DNA from: JAJPKK01 sp035311445
GTDB lineage: Bacteria; Pseudomonadota; Alphaproteobacteria; Rhizobiales; Xanthobacteraceae
Direction of reading: 5' to 3'
DNA length: 42,408 nt
Assembly (NCBI GenBank): GCA_035311445.1
Contig: DATGCX010000181.1
Location: 1-42,408 of the forward strand
The position numbers and the translations under genes were made by a program. Below the pieces are notes generated by a model. The model saw only the letters and a program-made list of their open reading frames with translations, did not search any database and was not told where the DNA came from. This document shows, one piece after another, positions 32,738 through 40,826 of this stretch. The first letter of the stretch is position 1; the number at the start of each line of letters is the position of its first letter.

Positions 32738-33322
32738 ATGACTATCGAAACGCATCCCGGTTACTTCCATCGACCGATGTTGCACGCGCTTGCCAAGAAC
32801 TGGTGGCTCGTACTGCTGCGGGGCATCGCCGGTATCGTGTTTGGCTTATTGGCCTTCGCGTGGCCGGGGCTCACGCTTCTGACGCTTGTCCTGTTCTACG
32901 GTGCATACGCCCTGATCGACGGCGTCGTCGCGCTTGCCGCTGCTTTCACCGGGGGCGCCAAACCGATTCCGAGTTGGTGGCTCATCGTCATCGGCTTGCT
33001 GGGGATTGCTGCCGGGCTCACGACCTTCCTGTGGCCCGGCATCACTGCCTTTGTGCTGATCCTGTTCATCGGCGCATGGGCCATTGCGCACGGCATCTTC
33101 GAGATCATCGGCGCCATCCAGCTTCGGCACGAGATCGACAACGAATGGATGTTGATCCTGGCCGGCGCACTGTCGGTGCTCTTCGGCGTCCTGGTCCTCG
33201 CAATGCCCGGCGCCGGCGCGCTCGGTCTCATATGGGCAATCGGCGCCTATTCGATCGTCTTTGGCGCCCTGCTGGTCGGGCTGTCTCTACGTCTCAGGAA
33301 GCACCAGCACACTCCGGCGTAA
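32738..33322 (+). CDS. HdeD-family (DUF308) membrane protein
   Basis: Protein of 194 residues with six hydrophobic segments in pairs, such as LLRGIAGIVFGLLAFAWPGL, WLIVIGLLGIAAGLTTFLW and LILAGALSVLFGVLVL. The repeated G-I-x-x-G-x-x-x-F-x-W-P-G pattern is the DUF308 signature. HdeD supports acid resistance in E. coli at high cell density; the role in other bacteria is open. ATG at 32738 follows AAGAGGAGACTGTC. It is upstream of a sulfatase gene, with a hairpin between, so independent expression is likely. Confidence 0.9.
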   Translation: MTIETHPGYFHRPMLHALAKNWWLVLLRGIAGIVFGLLAFAWPGLTLLTLVLFYGAYALIDGVVALAAAFTGGAKPIPSWWLIVIGLLGIAAGLTTFLWPGITAFVLILFIGAWAIAHGIFEIIGAIQLRHEIDNEWMLILAGALSVLFGVLVLAMPGAGALGLIWAIGAYSIVFGALLVGLSLRLRKHQHTPA

Positions 33323-33335
33323 AGCGCAAGCGCGA

Positions 33336-33359
33336 CCGGCCGGCAGTGATGCCGGCCGG
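33336..33359 (+). terminator. Perfect hairpin after the HdeD gene
   Basis: Arms CCGGCCGGCA and TGCCGGCCGG with loop GTGA start 13 bases after the HdeD stop codon. No T-tract follows, so it may block or stabilise the transcript rather than act as a classical intrinsic terminator. Confidence 0.55.
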
Positions 33360-33540
33360 CGCGGAATCCCGTGGCCTCGTGAAAACCTGGTCTGCGACCT
33401 GGACCACGAAGGGAGCAGTACGGAGCGCGCCAACGAACGCGCGGATCGCAAGCCTGCATCGACCGGCAGATCGAATCTGAGGGCGTCGTTCGAACAGGAG
33501 CAACTCATGAATAACGATTCGCAGTGAGGAGGAGGACGTG

Positions 33541-35250
33541 ATGACTACCAAGCCCCCCGGCGTTGATGCAGTCGTGAAGAAAAACCCGAACGTCAAGCCA
33601 AGTGGCGGCGCGTTGAACCGGCGAAACGTAGTTTTTGCCGGCACCACGCTTGCCGCCGCGTCGGCCATCGCGTCCGCGGCCCCGTTCCAGACCGCGCAGG
33701 CACAAGCGCAGCCCGCGCCGTCCGGCCGGCGGCAAAACATCCTCGTCATCTTCGGCGATGACATCGGCCAGTCGAACGTCAGCGCCTATACCCATGGGTT
33801 GATGGGTTACCGGACGCCGAACATCGATCGCCTCGCCCGCGAAGGCGTGATGTTCACCGATTATTACGCCGAGCAGAGCTGCACGGCCGGACGGTCGTCG
33901 TTCATCACCGGCCAGGCGACGCTGCGCACCGGCCTCTCCAAGGTCGGCATTCCGGGCGCACCTCAGGGGCTGCAGGCAAAGGACGCGACGCTGGCCGAGC
34001 TTTTGAAGCCGCTCGGATATGCAACCGGCCAATTCGGCAAGAACCATCTCGGCGATCGCAACGAGTTCCTGCCGACTGCGCACGGCTTCGACGAATTCTT
34101 CGGCAATCTCTACCACCTCAACGCAGAGGAAGAACCGGAGCAGCGGAGCTACCCCCGTGATCCTGCCTACCGGGCAAAGTTCGGACCGCGCGGCGTGCTC
34201 AGATGCAAGGCGAGCGACCGCGACGATCCGACCGTCGATCCCCGCTTCGGTTGGGTGGGCAAGCAGACGATCGAGGACACCGGGCCACTGACCAGGAAGC
34301 GCATGGAAACGATCGACGACGAAACCTCGGCTGCGGCGATCGACTTCATCCAACGGCAGGCACGGGCCAACCAGCCGTTTTTCTGCTGGTTCAATGCGAC
34401 CCGCATGCACCTGCGCACCCATGTGCGTGAAGAACATCGCAGCCCGCCCGGCCTGACGGCGAGGACCGAGTATGCGGATGGTATGGTCGAACACGACGGA
34501 CATGTCGGCCTGCTGCTCAAGGCGCTGGACGATCTGGGAATCGCCAACGACACATTCGTCATCTACACGACGGACAATGGCCCGCACATGAACACTTGGC
34601 CCGACGGCGCCATGACGCCGTTCCGCAGCGAGAAGGACACCAACTGGGAAGGCGCCTTCCGCGTCCCGTGCTTCGTCCGCTGGCCGGGCAGGATCAAGGC
34701 CGGCGAGATATCCAACGAGATCATCGGCGGCCTCGACTGGCTGCCGACGCTGATGGCGGTCGCCGGCGACCCCGACATCAAGGAGAAGCTGCTCCGCGGC
34801 GGTCACCAGGCGGCCGGCAAAACCTTCAAGATTCACCTCGACGGTTACAACCAGCTTCCGCATCTCACCGGCCAACAAGAGCGCGGCGCTCGCAAGGACT
34901 ACTTCTACTTCAACGACGATGGCGATTTCGTCGCCCTGCGCTATGAGAACTGGAAGATCGTGTTCGAGGAGCAGCGTGTGCAAGGCACGCTGCGGATCTG
35001 GGCCGAGCCCTTCACGAAGCTCCGTATGGTCAAGTTCTTCGACCTGCGGGCCGATCCGTATGAGCGGGCGGACATCACTTCCAACACCTATTACGACTGG
35101 ATGATATCGAACGGTGGGATCATGTACGGCGCTTTGACGATAGCGACTGAGTTTCTGGAGACGTTCAAGGAATTTCCGCCAAGCCAGCGTCCGGGCAGCT
35201 TCACTATCGACCAGGCGGTGGACAAGCTCAGGGAGGGCCTCAGCCACTAG
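33541..35250 (+). CDS. Exported arylsulfatase with a Cys-x-Ala-x-Arg active site
   Basis: Hydrolyses a sulfate ester. The 569-residue protein has an RR-containing signal (NRRNVVFAGTTLAAASAIAS) that fits Tat export, to about AQAQ. The sulfatase core shows NILVIFGDDIGQ (Asp73-Asp74, metal ligands), NIDRLAREGVMFTDYYAEQS, and CTAGRSSFITGQ, where Cys114 is the residue expected to be turned into formylglycine. The usual motif is CxPxR; here Ala116 replaces Pro. FGKNHLGD (Lys-x-His), YTTDNGPHMNTWPDG and FDLRADPYERAD complete the pattern. The substrate is unknown and no maturase gene is in the window. ATG at 33541 follows GAGGAGGACGTG; GTG at 33538 is possible. Confidence 0.92.
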   Translation: MTTKPPGVDAVVKKNPNVKPSGGALNRRNVVFAGTTLAAASAIASAAPFQTAQAQAQPAPSGRRQNILVIFGDDIGQSNVSAYTHGLMGYRTPNIDRLAREGVMFTDYYAEQSCTAGRSSFITGQATLRTGLSKVGIPGAPQGLQAKDATLAELLKPLGYATGQFGKNHLGDRNEFLPTAHGFDEFFGNLYHLNAEEEPEQRSYPRDPAYRAKFGPRGVLRCKASDRDDPTVDPRFGWVGKQTIEDTGPLTRKRMETIDDETSAAAIDFIQRQARANQPFFCWFNATRMHLRTHVREEHRSPPGLTARTEYADGMVEHDGHVGLLLKALDDLGIANDTFVIYTTDNGPHMNTWPDGAMTPFRSEKDTNWEGAFRVPCFVRWPGRIKAGEISNEIIGGLDWLPTLMAVAGDPDIKEKLLRGGHQAAGKTFKIHLDGYNQLPHLTGQQERGARKDYFYFNDDGDFVALRYENWKIVFEEQRVQGTLRIWAEPFTKLRMVKFFDLRADPYERADITSNTYYDWMISNGGIMYGALTIATEFLETFKEFPPSQRPGSFTIDQAVDKLREGLSH

Positions 35251-35264
35251 CGGTTGGCAGCTTC

Positions 35265-35294
35265 GGGTCGGCCGGCCGAGATGCCCGCCGACCC
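35265..35294 (+). terminator. Likely terminator after the sulfatase gene
   Basis: GGGTCGGC (35265-35272) and GCCGACCC (35287-35294) form an 8-bp stem with a 14-base loop, followed by TTT. It begins 14 bases after the sulfatase stop. Confidence 0.45.
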
Positions 35295-35430
35295 TTTCCC
35301 GGTGGCAAAGCTGACGTGCGCGCGCAAGCACGTCGACATCATCTTGCAGCGATCGAGAGGGCTTGACCGTGATCGACACCTGCGACCCTCACTGAGCCGT
35401 CGCTGAAGCTTGCTACCCCGCACATCGTAA

Positions 35431-35601
35431 AACCTGACGGTTGACCCGAAGGAACGAAAGGCGAGCGACCTGCCGTACATGCACTCATGGACGGGGGTTC
35501 ACTTCGGTAAAATCCTCAACGAGTTTGAGGAGAGCGTGAAACGCGAGCCGCTAATCCCGGCAGGCGCACCATTGGACCACGTTCCAATTCAAAAGAACTA
35601 G
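35431..35601 (+). other. Open frame, possible gene relic
   Basis: After a TAA at 35428 a frame of 56 residues ends at TAG 35599. It contains ERKASDLPYMHSWTGVHFGK and later EPLIPAGAPLDHVPIQKN, a mixed composition that looks like real protein rather than a GC artefact. An ATG lies at 35479, with no clear ribosome-binding site. I know no family; it may be the end of a lost gene. The rest of the gap (35295-35430) shows nothing. Confidence 0.25.
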
Positions 35602-35630
35602 CCGTTCCGAATCCCGCGGTCCGAAAGCTG

Positions 35631-36695
35631 TTATTTCGTGAACATCGGCTTCGACGTCGCCACTGGGGCCGGCGGCGCCGGCGGCGATATCGCAAGTGTA
35701 ACCCAGGTGTTCCAGCCGTCGGCTCTCCGTTGGGCATCGAATTCCCAATAGGCCTTCAGGTTGAGATACCCCTGCATGCTGCCGACTGGAAACAAATATC
35801 CGACCTGCGGACCAACTCCGATGACCCCCGACCTGTTTTCGCCTAAAATTAAAGGAGCGCCGCGGTCCCCAGTGAGCTGTTCGTAGAAGTATCCGACCGC
35901 GCCGATCTGCCATTGCTTGGTAAGGAATTGCGAGGCTCCCCAGTCGAGGTGCCAATCGATTCCGTTTGTATAATCGGTGCTCGGATTGACGAAATTTCCA
36001 GTAAGTCCGGTCACGAAAGAAAATTCGTGCCCCGTCTGCGGATTGAAGTAGGTATAGCCAAACCCTCCGTCAATGGCGCCATGGCCTATGCCGAAATTGG
36101 CCAGCCGGCTCGAATCATAGGTCCCGACCGGGAGGTCGCCTGTCAGGTAAACCATGAAATTATTGACGCCGCTGTTCCAGCGCAGAGATGCTGTTGGGTA
36201 AAGATCGGCGAATCCCCATCGGTCGTCCGTGATGCTCCCGCTACGCGTAGCGGTCAGGTTTCCGACCGAAACCGTCAACGTGCCATCAATCGAAGTGTGA
36301 TTATGGCCAGCCGCACCGGCTAACCCCACGGCCAGTTGCCCCCCCAGTACCTGGTTCGCGAACACATAGCTGGTGGTCACGAAATCCGCATCGAGGCGCG
36401 CATTCACACTGGCATTGAGGTTGATGTTCACCGTCCGTGTAAATGCCCCGATAGTGGCTTCGCGTGCGGCCGCCACGTCACCGCCGGCGCTCACGGTCGC
36501 ATGATAATAGATGTCGGCGAACGACCATCCTGGCTGCTGCGGCGCGGCCGCAAGACTGCCGTATAGGCCGGGGAGCCAGAAGCTCACCCCGCCTTCGTCG
36601 GCGTCGGCCGGACCGGGGGCAATCGCAATAGCGTAGAGAGCGAGGACCCCGGCGCCTCCCCAACGTGCAAGCCGCGACATCACTGGCGTCTTCAT
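35631..36695 (-). CDS. MetA/SphA-type outer-membrane protein (aromatic degradation-associated)
   Basis: Protein of 354 residues: signal peptide (to about ADA, residue 33), then a beta-barrel pattern with GVSFWLPGLYGSLAAAPQQP, SITDDRWGFADLYPTASLRW, YLTGDLPVGTYD, NFGIGHGAIDGGFGYTYFNP and QIGAVGYFYEQLTGDRGAP, and RSGVIGVGPQVGYLFPVG near the end. This is the plan of the family annotated as MetA-pathway of phenol degradation (SphA-like), outer-membrane barrels thought to help uptake of hydrophobic compounds. No aromatic-catabolism enzyme is nearby. Start at 36695 follows GGGGGGAAGTC. Confidence 0.88.
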   Translation of the reverse strand: MKTPVMSRLARWGGAGVLALYAIAIAPGPADADEGGVSFWLPGLYGSLAAAPQQPGWSFADIYYHATVSAGGDVAAAREATIGAFTRTVNINLNASVNARLDADFVTTSYVFANQVLGGQLAVGLAGAAGHNHTSIDGTLTVSVGNLTATRSGSITDDRWGFADLYPTASLRWNSGVNNFMVYLTGDLPVGTYDSSRLANFGIGHGAIDGGFGYTYFNPQTGHEFSFVTGLTGNFVNPSTDYTNGIDWHLDWGASQFLTKQWQIGAVGYFYEQLTGDRGAPLILGENRSGVIGVGPQVGYLFPVGSMQGYLNLKAYWEFDAQRRADGWNTWVTLAISPPAPPAPVATSKPMFTK

Positions 36696-36881
36696 GACTT
36701 CCCCCCGCAGACTATGAAATCCCGGCGATGAATCCTCAGTGAGTCGCTTTATGTTCTACCGTAATGTGCAACCGCATGCTCTATCTTACGGCGGTAGACA
36801 AGGTTTCCCACTCGTCCTTATGTCGTTTTCCGGGCAGGTGTTGAAAAAATGCCGCGATCGCCTGATCGCGGTCGTTACCTC

Positions 36882-38252
36882 CTACGCCGCCGGCAGGACC
36901 AGTTCGGCCCGCAGGCCACCGATGGGCGCGGTCCCGAGCAGCAGATTGCCGCCGTACAGCGCCGCGAGTTCCAGCACGATGGACAAGCCAAGCCCCGAAC
37001 CCGGCTTGGTTTCGTCGAGTCGCAGGCCGCGTCGCGCCACCTGATCGCGCTGCGCCGGGTTGAGGCCCGGACCGTCGTCGTCGACGATGATGCGTACCGC
37101 GGCAGGCGCCGCGCCTTCGTGGCGTTCGCCCACCACCTCGACGCTCACGCGCCCCTGCGCCCACTTGCAGGCGTTGTCGACGAGGTTGCCGACCATCTCC
37201 TCAAGGTCCTGCCGCTCGCCGCGGAAGCGCACCTCGGCCGACGCATCGAGGTCGATCGCGATGCCGCGGCCCTGATGGATCTTCTCCATGGTGCGGGTGA
37301 GTGAAGTCACGATCGGCACGATGTCGGTGACACTGCCGACCACCTTGAGCCGCGCTGCGAGCCGTGCGCGCTCCAGGTGCCGCGCGATCTGGTCGCGCAT
37401 GATATTGGCTTGTTCCGTTACTTTGGCGGCGAACGGGTCCTCGCGTCCGGCGGCTTCGTTGACTACGACCGAAAGGGGCGTCTTGAGCGCATGGGCGAGA
37501 TTGCCCACATGCGTACGCGCGCGCTCGACAATCTCACGATTGGCATCGATCAACGCATTGGTTTCGCGTGCAAGCGGCGCGATCTCGACCGGGAACCGCC
37601 CTTCGAGACGTTCGGCCGTTCCGGCCCGGATCGCGGCCAGCGCCTCGGAAATCCGCTTGAGCGGTGCCAGGCCGAACCGCACCTGGAACATTGTGATAAG
37701 AAGAAGCACGACCGCCAAGGTCGCGAAGGTGACGATCAGCGCGCGGTCGAATGCGCGCGTCTCGTCGTCGATCTCCTGAGGATCGCCCGCGACCACGAGC
37801 AAGTAGCGACCGTCCTCACCAAGGTCGACGGTGCGCTCGAGCAGGCGTAGCCTCTGATCTTCTGGTCCGATCGCATAACCGCGCCGCGTGCCGTCGGGGC
37901 TCGTCGTCGCGTCCTCGTCGCGCAGGCGGTTCAGCCCGGTGTCCCAAAGCGAGCGCGACGAGCGGACTTCCGGCTTGGCGGCATCGAGCGGCGTGATCTG
38001 CCAATACCATCCCGACAGCGGCAGCTCGAACAGCGGCTCGCCGAGCGTCGGGGTTCCGCGATCGCCGGTTTGCTCCGGCGCTGCAACATCGGCCACCAGT
38101 GTGCGCAAGTAGACACTGAGGCGCCGGTCGAACGAGCGCTCCACTGCGTCGTGATAGATCGACGACAGGATGGCGCCGGTGGCGACGAGGATGACGACAG
38201 TCCAGGCCGTCGCGGACAGAAACAGGCGCAGCGCAAGCGAGCTAGCGTGCAT
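36882..38252 (-). CDS. Sensor histidine kinase, PhoQ-like
   Basis: Membrane sensor of 456 residues. A first membrane segment (FLSATAWTVVILVATGAILS) and a second at about 171-192 enclose a periplasmic domain of about 140 residues. HAMP-like linker (APLKRISEALAAIRAG) leads to the dimerisation helix with NLAHALKTPLSVV, His254 the phosphorylation site. ATPase motifs: NLVDNACKWA (N box), DDDGPGL (G1) and GSGLGLSIV (G2). The ATG at 38252 overlaps the response-regulator stop by 11 bases. The signal sensed is unknown. Confidence 0.93.
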   Translation of the reverse strand: MHASSLALRLFLSATAWTVVILVATGAILSSIYHDAVERSFDRRLSVYLRTLVADVAAPEQTGDRGTPTLGEPLFELPLSGWYWQITPLDAAKPEVRSSRSLWDTGLNRLRDEDATTSPDGTRRGYAIGPEDQRLRLLERTVDLGEDGRYLLVVAGDPQEIDDETRAFDRALIVTFATLAVVLLLITMFQVRFGLAPLKRISEALAAIRAGTAERLEGRFPVEIAPLARETNALIDANREIVERARTHVGNLAHALKTPLSVVVNEAAGREDPFAAKVTEQANIMRDQIARHLERARLAARLKVVGSVTDIVPIVTSLTRTMEKIHQGRGIAIDLDASAEVRFRGERQDLEEMVGNLVDNACKWAQGRVSVEVVGERHEGAAPAAVRIIVDDDGPGLNPAQRDQVARRGLRLDETKPGSGLGLSIVLELAALYGGNLLLGTAPIGGLRAELVLPAA

Positions 38253-38913
38253 CGGCTGGTGGCGTCAGCAAATAACCGAGGCCGCGCACAGTCTGAATGA
38301 TCTCGACCCCGAGCTTCTTGCGAATGCGGCCGACGAACACCTCGATGGTATTGGAATCGCGGTCGAAGTCCTGGTCGTAGAGATGTTCGACCAGTTCGGT
38401 GCGCGATACCACGCGGCCGGAGTGGTGCATCAGATATGAAAGCAACCGGTATTCGTGTGAGGTGAGCTTCACCGGCGTGCCGCCTACGGTAACGCGCCCG
38501 GTGCGGCTGTCGAGCCGTACCGGCCCGCACAGAAACTCGCTCTTGGCATGGCCGACGGACCGGCGCAGCAGCGCCCGGATGCGCGCCAGCACCTCTTCGA
38601 GATGGAACGGTTTTGGCACATAGTCATCGGCGCCGGCATCGAAGCCCTGTACCTTGTCGCTCCAGCGGTCGCGCGCAGTCAGCAGCAGCACAGGCATGAT
38701 GCGGCCCGCGCGGCGCCACGATTCCAGCACCGAGATGCCGTCCATCTTGGGAAGGCCGATATCGAGTATGATGGCATCATAGGGCTCGGTATCGCCGAGA
38801 TAATGCCCCTCCTCGCCATCAAAGGCGCGATCCACCACATAGCCGGCATCGGTCAGCGCAGCGGTAAGCTGGCGATTGAGATCAGGGTCGTCCTCGACCA
38901 CGAGGAGGCGCAT
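38242..38913 (-). CDS. OmpR/PhoP-type response regulator
   Basis: DNA-binding regulator of 223 residues partnered by the kinase downstream. Receiver domain: MRLLVVEDDPDLN (acidic pocket), LDIGLPKMDG (Asp51, phosphorylation), LLLTARD and DDYVPKPF (Lys101). The winged helix follows from about 125: LTSHEYRLLSYLMHHSGRVV, then SRTELVEHLYDQ, SNTIEVFVGRIRKKLG and TVRGLGYLL. ATG at 38913 follows GGGGAA; a longer frame to 39000 lacks support. As part of the pair, it probably controls envelope or ion-stress genes (inference from PhoP-like relatives). Confidence 0.95.
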   Translation of the reverse strand: MRLLVVEDDPDLNRQLTAALTDAGYVVDRAFDGEEGHYLGDTEPYDAIILDIGLPKMDGISVLESWRRAGRIMPVLLLTARDRWSDKVQGFDAGADDYVPKPFHLEEVLARIRALLRRSVGHAKSEFLCGPVRLDSRTGRVTVGGTPVKLTSHEYRLLSYLMHHSGRVVSRTELVEHLYDQDFDRDSNTIEVFVGRIRKKLGVEIIQTVRGLGYLLTPPADAR

Positions 38914-39165
38914 CAGATGTTCCCCTTTGCCGCCCCGACGGCAGGCGCGGCAAGTCCATTCCAAGCCCATTATCTGCCATTGCGCCGGCATTGAGAACAA
39001 GACGTATTTTTCTCAGTTACAAGCTCAAAGGGGCGGGCAGTAAGGCACAATGACGCTCATACGGGCCGCAGGGGTCAAAGACTAGCGCCAGAGCGGGCTG
39101 CGTAGTAGGGCCGTTGATACGCATGTTGCACCGCATTCCTGCTGCGCCCCGCGTGATTTCCGCGC

Positions 39166-39852
39166 TCACGGACGGAGGTCGGGAAATCCGGAGAAAACCG
39201 AAAAGGCATCGACGCCCCCGCGCGGCGCGCGCCATTGGTTGATCGGCGCGGCCGGATCGGCGTAACCAAGCGCCATACCGCAGAAGACCATCTGCTCGCT
39301 CGGAAGATCGAGGTAGGTCGATACGGTCTTATGCCAATGGGTCCATGCCTCGATGCCGCAGGTGTGCAGGCCCTCGCCACGGGCGAGCAGCATCACGGTC
39401 TGCACGAACATGCCGAGGTCCGACCATTGCGGCGGCCCCATCGTCCGGTCGATGCAAAAGAACAGTCCGACTGGCGCGCCGAAGAATTCGAAATTGCGCG
39501 CATATTGACGATACCTCGCGGGGCGATCCTCGCGCGGAATTCCAAGGGTACGATAGAGCAGCGCGCCAACTTCGTAGCGCCGCCCGTTATAGGGCTCCTT
39601 GAGGGGATCCGGATAGATGCGATATTCGGCGCCCTCCCCGCGCGGATTGGTCGGCGCCTGCGGGCGAATGCGGGCCCTCAACTCCTCGAGCGGCGCGCCG
39701 GCGAGCGCATACACCCGCCACGGCTGCAGATTGCCACCCGACGGTGCCCGGGCAGCCCGATCGAGTATGTCGCGCACGGTCGCGAGCGACACCGGGGCTG
39801 GCAGAAAGGCCCGACAACTGAACCGCGAAGCAACGGCGTCACGCACATGCAT
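39166..39852 (-). CDS. Nitroreductase family FMN flavoprotein
   Basis: Reduces nitro or quinone-type compounds with NAD(P)H and FMN. The 228-residue protein has the family pattern: AVASRFSCRAFLPAPVSLAT, LDRAARAPSGGNLQPWRVYA (FMN-binding), ALLYRTLGIPRED, WSDLGMFVQTVMLLARGEGL and LPSEQMVFCGMALGYADPAA. Closer to the NfnB/NitB-like type with an extended loop (RYRQYARNFEFFGAP). ATG at 39852 follows GGAGAGACTCC. The physiological substrate is unknown. Confidence 0.92.
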   Translation of the reverse strand: MHVRDAVASRFSCRAFLPAPVSLATVRDILDRAARAPSGGNLQPWRVYALAGAPLEELRARIRPQAPTNPRGEGAEYRIYPDPLKEPYNGRRYEVGALLYRTLGIPREDRPARYRQYARNFEFFGAPVGLFFCIDRTMGPPQWSDLGMFVQTVMLLARGEGLHTCGIEAWTHWHKTVSTYLDLPSEQMVFCGMALGYADPAAPINQWRAPRGGVDAFSVFSGFPDLRP

Positions 39853-39968
39853 GGAGTCTCTCCAGAAGAATCAGGTGGAGTGTCGGCGAGGAGCTGGCGG
39901 TGTAAAAGAGTGTCGTTCGAATTCGAAGACAGTTGACGTTGCACTTTCCGTCCGGCTGATCGGCACGC

Positions 39969-40742
39969 ATGATCCTTCACCGCGCCGCGCTCGCGCTTTG
40001 GCTTGCGATCCTCCCCGTGTCCCGCCTCGCCTTCGCGATGGTGGGCGGTGCGCGCCCGGCCGAGCCCGAAATTGCACAGCACCTGGTGCTCCTGGTCGGC
40101 TCACGTGGCAATTCATGCAGCGGAGTCGCAATCGCGCGCGATCTCGTGCTGACCGCGGCACACTGCGTGCTGCCGGGCGCCGACTACAAGCTCGTGACCT
40201 TCGACGCTGCGCACCAGCCCCAATTCAAGGACATCGCGACAGTCGCCAGACATCCGCAATTTAATCTTGCAACGCTCCTGGCCCATCGCGCCACAGCCGA
40301 CGTGGCTCTCCTCAAGCTCACCACGGATCTTCCGCCGGCCTTCGCTCCGGCGCCGCTCGCGCGGCCCGACCGCAAGGTCGCGGTAGGCGATGAATTCATC
40401 GTCGCCGGCTACGGCGTCACGCTGCGGGGCGACGGCCGCACAGGCGGCACGGCACGCGCCGCAACGCTTGTGGCGACCGGCCAGCCCGGCATGCTGCAGA
40501 TCCGGCTGTTCGATCCCGCCACCAGGAATGAGCGTGCGGGCCTTGGCGCCTGCACGGCGGATTCTGGTGCGCCGGCCTTCGAGACCGATCAACGCCATGC
40601 CGTGGTCGGCGTGGTCAGTTGGACCACCGGGCCGCAACTCACCGACGGCTGCGGCGGGCTCACAGGCATCACCCCGCTGGCACGATACCGGGCATGGATC
40701 GTCGAAACTGCAGGCAACGCGGGATCATCGCTCGCGCCCTAA
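39969..40742 (+). CDS. Exported trypsin-like serine protease (S1 family)
   Basis: Protein of 257 residues. After a signal peptide (LALWLAILPVSRLAFA) the mature start is MVGGARPAEPE, close to the trypsin IVGG start, which suggests a zymogen-like processing. Catalytic triad: LTAAHC (His65), ATADVALLKL (Asp111) and ACTADSGAPAF (Ser199). The usual GDSGGP is altered to ADSGAP. Cys50 and Cys66 probably pair, as do two later ones (GAC and DGCGG). Location is periplasmic or secreted. The ribosome-binding site is weak. Confidence 0.9.
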   Translation: MILHRAALALWLAILPVSRLAFAMVGGARPAEPEIAQHLVLLVGSRGNSCSGVAIARDLVLTAAHCVLPGADYKLVTFDAAHQPQFKDIATVARHPQFNLATLLAHRATADVALLKLTTDLPPAFAPAPLARPDRKVAVGDEFIVAGYGVTLRGDGRTGGTARAATLVATGQPGMLQIRLFDPATRNERAGLGACTADSGAPAFETDQRHAVVGVVSWTTGPQLTDGCGGLTGITPLARYRAWIVETAGNAGSSLAP

Positions 40743-40826
40743 CCGGTTAGGGTCACCACAGATCGGGCGTGGCGGCCAGTGCGCAAATATCTGGAACGAA
40801 TTCAGACGATCGAGGCCGCAAGCAAT

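Noticed and set aside
33505..35379. A 624-residue open frame antisense to the sulfatase gene
   Set aside because: The plus-strand frame has clear sulfatase motifs in order. The antisense frame is rich in Arg, Val, Gly and Leu, matches no family and is explained by the GC-rich codon pattern of the true gene.
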